Part shown: positions 1 to 5,608 of the stretch, piece after piece
How the letters are laid out: each line of letters begins with the position of its first letter
Position numbering within the stretch: the first letter of the stretch is position 1
Origin: Candidatus Kaiserbacteria bacterium RIFCSPLOWO2_01_FULL_54_13
Lineage (GTDB): Bacteria > Patescibacteriota > Minisyncoccia > Phycocordibacterales > UBA2100
Reading direction: 5' to 3'
Length of the DNA: 6,727 nucleotides
Assembly: GCA_001781685.1 (NCBI GenBank)
Contig: MFLZ01000008.1
Coordinates: 30,975-37,701, forward strand
The notes under the pieces: model-generated
Told to the model about the DNA's origin: nothing
Databases searched by the model: none
Seen by the model: only the letters and a program-made list of their open reading frames with translations
Position numbers and translations under genes: made by a program

Positions 1-1170
1 ATTTATGACCAGCTTCGGCACCGCCGGCGCCGAGAAGTGGTGTACACGCGGAAGGGGCGCGAGCATCGGCTGCAGGTACTCGTCGAAAGCGTCGGAAACG
101 TGGAAGGGCCCAGCCTTCAACATTTTACTTTCCAGATATCGCTTCTTTCCCGCCACTTCCTCGAAGGGCAGCAGAGGGTACGCGAACAAACTGCCATACC
201 GTTGGACCGATATGGATCCGGACATTCCACCCATTGCTGCTGCAGTGGCGTGGATGCCGACCTGTTCTGCGATCTCGATATCGAACGGAATCTGACGCAT
301 CGATGCGCGTGCTCCGTAGCCGATTTGCTCGGCCCGGACTTTGACTCCGAGCTCTGCCTCGAGACAGCGCCGGAGGAAGTCGCCGAGCGTTCCACTTCCA
401 GACAGCTCGGCATTTCCGAATGCATCCTTCCGGACCGGACCAGCAATCTCGGCTATCGCTTTTCCGTCGGGGCCGTGGATTCCCTCCGAAACAGCGACGA
501 TGCACCGGCCGTGGCGCTCATACACCGCTTTGACTGCGGTGAGGAATTTGTCGAGGACAAAGTTTCGTTCCGGCAAGCAAAGCAGGTGTGCGCCTCCGAG
601 CTTCGCAGCGGCCGTCAGCCACCCCGCCTCCCGCCCCATGATTATGGAGAGGTGGACTCCCGGCATTGACCTGTTATCGAGGTTGAGCCGGATTATCATC
701 TCCGCGATTTCCTGGGCGGCAGAGAGATGACCGGGGCAGACGTAGGCGGCTGCGATGTCGTTGTCAATTGTTTTGATGACATGCACAATCGATCGCACGG
801 ACGTCGTCGGGTGTAGTGCCTTTGCCATACCAGCACAGGCCTTGACGGTGTCATCACCTCCGATGTAGACGAACTGGGTGATGCCGTATGCATCGAGCAC
901 TTTGATGATCTCACGGCACGTTCGTTCGTCTGGCTTGTCGCGCTTCGCCTTCAGTTCTGAGCCCGGCATCAGTGCGACGTCATCGAGCTCGCGCTCGGGA
1001 ATATTGGTCAGATCGATGAAGTCCTGATCCAGGACTCCGCTGATCCCCATAATGGTGCCGTACACACGGTAGCCGTGGTTTCTCGCCTGCCGCACGCCAG
1101 CGACGAGTGTTCGATTGATGACGGGGGTTGGACCGCCACCCTGACCGAACAGGATGATTCCGTTCTGATT
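1..1170 (-). pseudogene. pfk: 6-phosphofructokinase, body of gene cut from its start by the mobile element (also partial at the window edge)
   Basis: This frame is open from 1170 to 1 with no stop. It encodes about 390 residues of a phosphofructokinase, the enzyme that phosphorylates fructose 6-phosphate in glycolysis. Numbered from the reconstructed start, it shows the glycine loop GQGGGPTPVIN (13-23), GGDDT (108-112, bases 861-847), KTIDND (137-142), MGREAG (182-187) and the GYGARAS region. Asp in GGDD together with Lys in KTIDND is the pattern known for pyrophosphate-dependent enzymes; ATP-dependent enzymes usually have Gly at the first site. Upstream of the codon at 1170-1168 the frame enters the element and reaches a stop at 1254-1252 with no ATG, GTG or TTG. 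The gene therefore has no usable start here. Its first codons lie at 5636-5650, before pdxT. The family call is firm; pyrophosphate as phosphoryl donor is inferred from two residues. Confidence 0.9.
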
Positions 1171-2669
1171 GGGTTCACCATCTGAGATTTTTTGGGATTC
1201 TTCTCCTGATTCAGCTCGTAAACGAGCGACATTTTGCTGGTTCCAAATTTCTTACCATCAAAAGTGATTTTTTCGGGGAAGACAGCTTTTTGGAACCGCA
1301 CACGTATAGTCGGAACCTTCTCAAGCCTTTGCCATGTCGAACCGCTTTCTCGCACGAAGTTAAAGCAATAGGTGAGTGCTTCTTCCATGTTGAACTCTTC
1401 GATGCGCTTATCATCAAGCAAATTCTTCTTTTGCTGAATCTGGATGTTTACGAGGTGTTTCTGTTCCAGAAACTCATCGTCTGAATATTTTCCTAAGCGG
1501 TGCATATTAAATACTCGCTGTCGTTCGCCCTCCAAAGCTTCTATCTCTTTGCGGACACGCGCATTGTCTTCGTCCAGCTTCTTGTAGTTCTTCTGCCATA
1601 GATCAACCACAACTGCTTTAAATAGTTTCTCGTTTCGTGCACGAGGACTGATATCTTGCAGGAATTCAATAAAGCTCTGCTCTAGCGTTTCTTTCGGGAT
1701 AAATAACGCGACGGGGCATGATTGCTTCTGGTGATGATAGTAGGGGTATTTCACCCCCTTTCTGCCTGTTGAGAAGCTTCCTGTAAGCGGACGGCTACAT
1801 TCTGGGCAAGTCGTGAACTTGCGAAGGGGGAACGCTGGATTGGTGATGCTGCGATTCGTTATAGCAAACCTGCTTCGTAGCTCTGGCTGACACTTCCAAT
1901 ACAGCTCCTCATTGATTATTGCGGGGAATGCACCTCGAATCTCATGCCCCCACGCTCGAATCGTTCCGAAGTAAGCAGGGTTGCGGAGCATCTTTTCCAT
2001 AAGCTGTGCGCACGGTTTTTTACCGGTGCTCGTCCTGAATCCACGTTTTTCCATGAAATCAGACAATGCCTGAAAACTGTAAGTGCCTTTACCGTATTCC
2101 TCGAACATCAACTGAATGTAGTGGGCTGTTTCCTCGTCGGGCACGATATTGCCGCCTTTAGTGAGTCGTTTGTAGCCAAGCGGAGGCCTCCACACCCAAA
2201 TACCTTTCTTCACCTTCTCAATCATTCCATTTTTGCTTCTCTCCGCCCGCACATTGTTATCGAACTCCGCAAACACCGAAAGAATACCCTCCTGAAGTCG
2301 TCCGATTGTGCTCTCGTCTATTGGTTCCATTACCGAGCGTAGTTGCACCCCGTATCGCTTAAGGAACGCCCGCGTGACAACATGATCATCTTGGTTACGG
2401 GCGAAGCGATCTACTTTGTGCACGATTAAGTATCCGACCTTGTTTTTCTTGGTAGCGCAAAAGCTTAGTGCTTTTTGGAATTGTGTTCTATCTGCGCTTT
2501 TTGCGGACTCTCCCTCCTCGATGAACGGTTCAGCGATGATAGTGATGCTATTTCGTTCTGCATATTCGCTGCACTCGCGCACTTGTCGTTCGAGACTGGT
2601 GTTCGAAACTTGCTCCCATGAAGAGACTCTCGCGTATATGATGCCTGTCTTTTCAGGTTGCTGTTCCAT
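1008..2669 (-). CDS. Large serine recombinase (integrase) of the element
   Basis: This enzyme integrates and excises the element by cutting DNA through a serine-phosphate bond. The N-terminal resolvase domain (about 8-150) has YARVSS with the catalytic Ser16 and Arg14, and the KVDRFARN motif (85-92). A recombinase domain follows (about 155-260, with PPLGY at 162-166). Next comes a zinc-ribbon-like segment: Cys288, Cys291, YYHH at 310-313 where Cys is more usual, and Cys318. A long charged coiled coil spans about 350-430. The start ATG is 2 bp after the stop of the preceding small gene, and no Shine-Dalgarno is seen, suggesting translational coupling. Only about 502 residues are element-encoded. 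After NPIR (499-502) the frame crosses attL and reads 51 codons of pfk DNA out of frame. In the circular form the protein would end NPIRS at residue 503. Confidence 0.95.
   Translation of the reverse strand: MEQQPEKTGIIYARVSSWEQVSNTSLERQVRECSEYAERNSITIIAEPFIEEGESAKSADRTQFQKALSFCATKKNKVGYLIVHKVDRFARNQDDHVVTRAFLKRYGVQLRSVMEPIDESTIGRLQEGILSVFAEFDNNVRAERSKNGMIEKVKKGIWVWRPPLGYKRLTKGGNIVPDEETAHYIQLMFEEYGKGTYSFQALSDFMEKRGFRTSTGKKPCAQLMEKMLRNPAYFGTIRAWGHEIRGAFPAIINEELYWKCQPELRSRFAITNRSITNPAFPLRKFTTCPECSRPLTGSFSTGRKGVKYPYYHHQKQSCPVALFIPKETLEQSFIEFLQDISPRARNEKLFKAVVVDLWQKNYKKLDEDNARVRKEIEALEGERQRVFNMHRLGKYSDDEFLEQKHLVNIQIQQKKNLLDDKRIEEFNMEEALTYCFNFVRESGSTWQRLEKVPTIRVRFQKAVFPEKITFDGKKFGTSKMSLVYELNQEKNPKKSQMVNPIRTESSCSVRVAVQPPSSIEHSSLACGRRETTATVCTAPLWGSAESWIRTSSI
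1159..1190. other. attL: left junction of the element
   Basis: The core ATTGG is at 1168-1172. To its left is pfk coding DNA. To its right is the recombinase 3' end with an attP arm, AAATCTCAGAT on the minus strand (1190-1180). That arm is an imperfect inverted match to the arm at 5616-5626 by the other core. The gaps between arm and core are 7 and 9 bp, giving near symmetry as expected for a large serine integrase attP. The assignment rests mainly on the two reading frames that are restored by joining at this core. Confidence 0.8.
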
Positions 2670-2671
2670 AC

Positions 2672-2860
2672 CTAAACTGTATCTCTGTCGCTAAACTCGG
2701 GCAACGACCCAATGGGATATTTGGAACCGTATTTTTCATGCACCCACGTCTCGAAGGCAAGTTGCGCCATCTCGTAGAGATCAGCCCTCAGAGCCTCAAT
2801 TTGCTCGTCAGTGAGGCTCTTGTCACCTAATAGCTCCCTGCACTTCTCGACGCTTAGCAT
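2672..2860 (-). CDS. Small acidic helical protein upstream of the recombinase
   Basis: This 62-aa protein begins MLSVEKCRELLGDKSLTDEQ and is predicted mostly helical, with many Glu and Asp residues and no signal peptide or membrane segment. It lies 2 bp after the preceding gene and 2 bp before the recombinase, so the three form a tightly packed operon. I recall similar short ORFs beside serine recombinases in CPR genomes, but this could not be checked. A role as a recombination directionality factor or other recombinase partner is suggested only by position. Reality as a gene is supported by the ATG start and the spacing on both sides. Confidence 0.7.
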   Translation of the reverse strand: MLSVEKCRELLGDKSLTDEQIEALRADLYEMAQLAFETWVHEKYGSKYPIGSLPEFSDRDTV

Positions 2861-2862
2861 GG

Positions 2863-3099
2863 TTAGAATAGAGTGTCTTGGAGCAAATACACTGGCGAAT
2901 CGGCGTCAATAATGCCCTTTGTTTCATCTAGCCACCTCAAACCAGCTATCCAGTCTCCGACCTTCAGGTCTCGCCAATAAGCGAAGTTTCGATACTTCTG
3001 ACCGGTGAAAGTCCGGCTGCAACTTTGCACGTCTTTTACCTGAATGATGAATGTAACGAACTCACCACTCGGAATAATTCTCTTGATCTGTCCTTCCAT
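2863..3099 (-). CDS. Small beta-rich protein, first gene of the recombinase operon
   Basis: This 78-aa protein begins MEGQIKRIIPSGEFVTFIIQ. It has alternating hydrophobic strands, then SRTFTGQKYRNFAYWRDLKVGDWIAGL and a further strand pair around DADSPVYLL. This looks like a small beta-barrel (SH3- or OB-like) fold rather than a helix-turn-helix; that is a visual impression only. The family is not recognised. It leads the operon and its stop is 2 bp before the next ATG. The start codon directly follows a small hairpin (3102-3127), and no Shine-Dalgarno is visible. Possible roles are DNA binding or helping the recombinase, both inferred from context. Confidence 0.65.
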   Translation of the reverse strand: MEGQIKRIIPSGEFVTFIIQVKDVQSCSRTFTGQKYRNFAYWRDLKVGDWIAGLRWLDETKGIIDADSPVYLLQDTLF

Positions 3100-3101
3100 A
3101 A

Positions 3102-3127
3102 CGGGCTACTAAAACTGATAAAGCCCG
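3102..3127 (-). promoter_or_regulatory. Hairpin just before the start of the first gene of the recombinase operon
   Basis: CGGGCT and AGCCCG form a 6-bp stem around a 14-nt A/T-rich loop, ending 2 nt before the ATG at 3099. There is no T-tract after it on the minus strand, so it is not a terminator. It could occlude or position the ribosome at a start that lacks a Shine-Dalgarno. Its role is inference. Confidence 0.4.
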
Positions 3128-3144
3128 CTCTGAGCTTGGCAGGC

Positions 3145-3198
3145 TCCATTGCACTGGTGACTTGCAAAGCTCAAAAGGGGCTTTGGTTGTGCAATGGA
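3145..3198. repeat. 10-bp inverted repeat with an inner hairpin
   Basis: TCCATTGCAC (3145-3154) and GTGCAATGGA (3189-3198) are perfect 10-bp complements separated by 34 nt. The spacer itself contains CAAAGC (3165-3170 region) and GCTTTG, giving a nested stem. It lies between the terminator at 3210-3232 and the recombinase operon. It may be an operator, a recombinase accessory site or a 5' leader structure; nothing in the sequence decides. Confidence 0.6.
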
Positions 3199-3209
3199 AT
3201 CCGCCTAGC

Positions 3210-3232
3210 AAAAAAGCGGCTCAATAGCCGCT
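3210..3232 (-). terminator. Rho-independent terminator
   Basis: On the minus strand AGCGGCT, loop ATTG, AGCCGCT forms a perfect 7-bp GC-rich stem. The last T of the stem begins a run of six T (3215-3210). It would end transcripts coming from higher coordinates: the candidate RNA 2 and possibly readthrough from the peptidoglycan-binding gene. It insulates the recombinase operon from them. Confidence 0.85.
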
Positions 3233-3270
3233 CTTCTGCCTTTTGTGTTACCAAGAACTTACGATGCGTC

Positions 3271-3324
3271 GAATTGGTAACTCAATAAGGCACGCTGAAA
3301 AGCATGCTACTGAATTACCAACTC
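3271..3324. repeat. Long imperfect hairpin (23 paired bases)
   Basis: On the minus strand a 17-nt arm starting GAGTTGGTAATTC (3324-3308) pairs fully with a 17-nt arm ending GAGTTACCAATTC (3287-3271), allowing G-U pairs. After a 2-nt bulge the stem continues with GCATGC (3307-3302) against GCGTGC (3295-3290), closed by a TTTTCA loop. The G-U pairs mean that only the RNA of the minus strand folds fully with wobbles, which points to an RNA function on that strand. Confidence 0.75.
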
Positions 3325-3584
3325 AACACATTCCTACCTCTGAGGTGCCAACTCGATTTATTTGAGGGGAATCATAACCCCGACACAGAGAAACAAGTAA
3401 GTTCGAGAAGTTATACTGCCTCTCACAGTATCTACCACCGTTAGGTGGGTCAGCCGAAAAAGTTTTAGGCTTGCCTAGTAGATGGTTTGCATTCCGTTGG
3501 TCTTGAAACGACAAGCTTGGCCTTTTTTGACATCACCACGACAAGCCGCTTCAAGTTGTATTTGAATGAAAAGAACTAAGCAAA

Positions 3585-3612
3585 AGCATATCGCACAAAC
3601 AGGTAAAGTCAA
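3585..3612 (-). promoter_or_regulatory. Candidate promoter for RNA 2
   Basis: The minus strand reads TTGACT (3612-3607), 16 nt, TATGCT (3590-3585). This matches a housekeeping-sigma -35 at five of six positions and -10 at four of six. It lies downstream of the peptidoglycan-binding gene, points toward the structured region, and has a terminator about 370 nt later. No gene start follows closely. Confidence 0.5.
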
Positions 3613-3652
3613 CAGGGTTTTTGGATTATATATGCCTGCTTGCCTCAAGCTC

Positions 3653-4531
3653 CTAAATCTCTAAAAGCTTCCTTTCGAGTTCATTTCTTAGAGCAGCGAT
3701 TTTGTCTCGCACTTCCTTTTGAAGCACTCTAAGAGCCTCTACGAGAGTTCCCTTGCTTCTTGCTACGGGATTCGTTGCCTCATACATGGCATACACTCTT
3801 GCGGCCGCCTGTATCTGATTTTGAGTCGGTGCATACCCAAGGGCCGCCTGAGCTTCTTCCGCCGTCGTGTAGCTGTATTTGTTACGAATCTCCAGCAAAT
3901 CGCTCTCTTTCCCATTAAAGAACTCCAGTTCGAGCAGCTCCTTTTCCAGAGCATTGATTTTGAGGCCGTATTCTTTTTTTAAAGCCTCCTCTTTCTTCTT
4001 CTTCGGGTCTTCCTGCACCAGAGGCAAAATGAGCAACTTGGTAATGGTCGTCGTTGATGTTCCTAGTTGAACATTCTGCTGTTGAGTGGTTGTTTGCGTC
4101 TCGACTTGAGCCGTGAGTTTCTTGAGCTGCTCCAATAACGCATTCACCTGTGCCTGAAGAAGAGAAACGGCATCATCTTTTGTTGGAGTGGGAATAGTGC
4201 CGGTTTCTTGGATTGCCTGCGCATCCGAAGCAGCATCCTGCTCGGCGAGGATCGCGTTTACCTTTGCACGTGTGAGAGGGCCAAAATATCCGGCCGCTGG
4301 TGATATACCGTTTGCAGCCTGAAAACCGATTACTCCTTGCCTCGTGAGTGAGTAGAAGTTACCGGTTATAGGGCCCGTGTAATTACCTTGTGCAGTTAGA
4401 AATTCCTGTAATTCGGTAACGTCGTTGCCGGTTGATCCATACTGCAAATCAGCATTAAAAGTAGCCAGTGCAATGAATGGAAAAAGAGCGAGAGCAGAAG
4501 CAATTGCTATAGATACTTTTTTCATAAACAT
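3653..4531 (-). CDS. Exported peptidoglycan-binding coiled-coil protein
   Basis: This 292-aa protein has a signal peptide (1-23: MFMKK, hydrophobic core, cleavage likely after ALA). A peptidoglycan-binding type 1 domain follows (about 29-95: LQYGSTGNDVTELQEFL, then VIGFQAANGIS and YFGPLTRAKVNAIL). Next are a Gln/Thr-rich segment (about 120-160), a short hydrophobic patch ITKLLILPLV (163-172), a Lys-rich stretch (176-187) and two charged coiled coils (about 180-215 and 258-292). No hydrolase domain is present, so it probably anchors to or decorates the cell wall. ATG 4531 or ATG 4525 could be the start; both give a signal peptide and neither has a Shine-Dalgarno. It follows structured RNA 1 by about 33 nt. 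A weak hairpin without a T-run follows the stop (3638-3650). Such proteins are common in Patescibacteria chromosomes; here it is carried as cargo on the element. Confidence 0.85.
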   Translation of the reverse strand: MFMKKVSIAIASALALFPFIALATFNADLQYGSTGNDVTELQEFLTAQGNYTGPITGNFYSLTRQGVIGFQAANGISPAAGYFGPLTRAKVNAILAEQDAASDAQAIQETGTIPTPTKDDAVSLLQAQVNALLEQLKKLTAQVETQTTTQQQNVQLGTSTTTITKLLILPLVQEDPKKKKEEALKKEYGLKINALEKELLELEFFNGKESDLLEIRNKYSYTTAEEAQAALGYAPTQNQIQAAARVYAMYEATNPVARSKGTLVEALRVLQKEVRDKIAALRNELERKLLEI

Positions 4532-4563
4532 TTGTTGTTTGCTGTTATTTGCCTGTTAAATCA

Positions 4564-4790
4564 GCTTTACCACAAAGCCCGCTGCGGGTTGACGGAGCCG
4601 AAGCCCCATCCACGCCGGTTTCCCGACATGGCCGGTAAAGGCAGTCCCCACAACGGGTTTTCTGTCCTTTACCGGTCTCCCGACCATGCCACCGCCGAAG
4701 CGATGGTTTAGGTCTTGCCCTCTCGGGCCAATATTCAACTGTGCTATCACACTAGCACCGGAGTTATACCTGCGCCACCTCTCCGCCGTC
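4564..4790 (-). ncRNA. Candidate structured RNA 1: tandem tetraloop hairpins
   Basis: On the minus strand this gap is packed with stems. GTGCTA/TAGCAC spans 4758-4741. GCCC-GAGA-GGGC spans 4728-4717. CCATCGC/GCGGTGG closes on TTCG (4706-4689). GGTC-GGGA-GACC spans 4685-4674. The 10-bp stem CCGGTAAAGG/CCTTTACCGG (4675-4632) has an inner CAG/CTG and CCC/GGG. CCATGTCGG/CCGGCGTGG closes on GAAA (4631-4610). ATGGGGC/GCTCCGT closes on TTCG (4609-4592). CCCG/CGGG spans 4588-4578. GCTTT/AAAGC spans 4578-4564. Five stems close on GNRA or UUCG tetraloops, hallmarks of functional RNA, and several use G-U pairs that fix the strand. It begins just after the terminase-like stop and ends about 33 nt before the peptidoglycan-binding gene. 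A 64-codon frame (4556-4750, GTG start) is open across it but resembles nothing known to me. No known RNA family was recognised. Confidence 0.7.
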
Positions 4791-4795
4791 TAGGT

Positions 4796-5170
4796 TCAAT
4801 CTGCTACGGGTAGTGTATTTCCAGCCTTTGTTTTCGGGAGCAACCGTCTTTCGAGCACAGCACGCTCATCATCCGTCAGCGCGTATTGATGAAGGTCTTC
4901 GTCAGACATGTTCTCGAATCGCAATCCCATAATCGGCACAGGCAAGCGTTCAGGGGTAATCTGAATTGCCTGTGTCGGGCGACCCCATGCGCGATCAAGA
5001 AGCTCATGGATGGCGCGGATATCGCCGGTCATCGCACGCTGAATGAGGGCATCGGCTATCGGCCCCATTTCCTCCGCTACTCTCTGAGATAAGTATTTGC
5101 GAGCCTCCTCTGCGTTTTTCGCTGCGAACCCCTTTTTCCGTCCTGCTCCTGCTCTATATCCGCCCCTCAT
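4796..5170 (-). CDS. Phage terminase small-subunit-like protein
   Basis: This 124-aa protein begins with the basic Gly-rich motif MRGGYRAGAGRKKG, typical of the N terminus of many phage small terminase or related packaging proteins. A helical part follows (AEEARKYLSQRVAEE, then ALIQRAMTGDIRAIHELLDRAWG), with a Pro-rich linker and an acidic helical end (DEDLHQYALTDDERAVLERRL). Small terminases recognise viral DNA and feed it to the large terminase; no large terminase is present here. Related GAGRKKG proteins also occur in plasmids and integrated elements with no proven packaging role, so the specific function is tentative. The ATG at 5170 lies 1 bp after a perfect palindrome (5172-5187), 19 bp downstream of the preceding gene. 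Confidence 0.6.
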   Translation of the reverse strand: MRGGYRAGAGRKKGFAAKNAEEARKYLSQRVAEEMGPIADALIQRAMTGDIRAIHELLDRAWGRPTQAIQITPERLPVPIMGLRFENMSDEDLHQYALTDDERAVLERRLLPKTKAGNTLPVAD

Positions 5171-5171
5171 A

Positions 5172-5187
5172 TTTGATAAGAATCAAA
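5172..5187. promoter_or_regulatory. Perfect palindrome TTTGAT-N4-ATCAAA before the terminase-like gene
   Basis: TTTGAT and ATCAAA arms of 6 bp are separated by 4 nt, starting 2 bp from the ATG at 5170. This is the size and form of a dimeric repressor operator. As RNA it would make a weak A/U hairpin over the ribosome-binding region. There is no T-run, so it is not a terminator. Confidence 0.45.
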
Positions 5188-5189
5188 CC

Positions 5190-5525
5190 CTATTTTATCA
5201 ATGCAAAAACAGCGATAGCTAGGGCGAAGAACGCAATAAGGTTTGATGTGATATGCGGCCAATTTTCCTGAAAAAAATGCGTTGCCTGTTCAGTATTGGT
5301 GGAGAAATAATGTCGCTCTCCCTCTTCCGAAAGCCGAATGGATGCCAGCCCGACAGGCACAATATGCTTTAAGTCTGTCATTCGATGCACCTCATTTGTA
5401 ACTGCCTCAGCTTGTATGCCGAGTTCCTTTGCCAACGTGGGGATGAGCGACTCAGGGTTTCTTGAAGGTTTGCCCCTTAAATCCTTTGCTATAGCGCTAC
5501 GAATAACATCACTGTTCATTGCCAT
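5190..5525 (-). CDS. Winged-helix-like protein with a C-terminal membrane anchor
   Basis: This 111-aa protein has a helical N-terminal region (5-50: DVIRSAIAKDL, ESLIPTLAKELGI, EAVTNEVHRM). It continues with IVPVGLASIRLSEEGERHY (55-73), which looks like the beta-wing and final helix of a winged helix-turn-helix domain. A single hydrophobic helix at 92-110 (NLIAFFALAIAVFALIK) follows, with Lys as the last residue, so the protein would be anchored with its bulk in the cytoplasm. It is the first gene inside attR, where an element regulator would fit. The start could be ATG 5525 or the in-frame ATG at 5519. The winged-helix call is by pattern only. Confidence 0.7.
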   Translation of the reverse strand: MAMNSDVIRSAIAKDLRGKPSRNPESLIPTLAKELGIQAEAVTNEVHRMTDLKHIVPVGLASIRLSEEGERHYFSTNTEQATHFFQENWPHITSNLIAFFALAIAVFALIK

Positions 5526-5608
5526 TCATTATGCCACCGACTACAAATCCGTTCTAATCCCTAATGGCAGTTATCGGACCGGCTCTAATGCCTGATTTTC
5601 CTTACTAT

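Larger units (their letters stand above)
3210..3578 (-). ncRNA. Candidate structured RNA 2, with its own promoter and terminator
   Basis: This 370-nt stretch has no convincing protein: the one open frame of note (3323-3514) needs a TTG start and shows no recognisable features. On the minus strand it contains several stems: TAGG/CCTA (3477-3466), CCACC/GGTGG with a TAAC loop (3448-3435), ATACTG/CAGTAT with a 7-nt loop (3431-3413) and GGGG/CCCC (3381-3366). A 23-bp hairpin (3324-3271) and the terminator follow. A promoter-like pair lies at 3585-3612, so transcription would start near 3578. No known RNA family (tRNA, tmRNA, RNase P, 6S, T-box) was recognised. It could be a trans-acting RNA or a long attenuated leader. 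Confidence 0.5.

Noticed and set aside
37..669. Long plus-strand frame opposite pfk
   Set aside because: It is a shadow of the GC-rich phosphofructokinase coding strand; the minus-strand frame has clear family motifs.
3271..3360. tRNA-like look of the minus strand (GTTGGTAATTCAG and TTCGA pieces)
   Set aside because: No 7-bp acceptor stem, the would-be anticodon loop has the wrong size and the D and T arms do not form; the long hairpin explains the pairing.
3323..3514. 63-codon minus-strand frame within RNA 2
   Set aside because: It needs a TTG start without a Shine-Dalgarno and lies over a series of hairpins; no recognisable protein features.
3508..3546. Direct repeat ACGACAAGC at 3508-3516 and 3538-3546, considered as a CRISPR-like or iteron array
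   Set aside because: Only two 9-bp copies, with no further units or regular spacing; likely chance.
3638..3650. GCTTG-AGG-CAAGC hairpin after the peptidoglycan-binding gene as a terminator
   Set aside because: The stem is only 5 bp and no T-run follows on the minus strand; the convincing terminator is at 3210-3232.
4556..4750. 64-codon minus-strand frame (GTG start) across RNA 1
   Set aside because: Its sequence follows palindromic stems and tetraloops, resembles no known protein, and lacks a ribosome site. It is kept only as an alternative to the RNA reading.
5548..5555. TCCGTTCT, an 8-bp match to 1159-1166, as the shared att core
   Set aside because: It is longer than the chosen core, but joining here puts a TAG directly before the pfk codons and gives no start, so it does not rebuild the gene.
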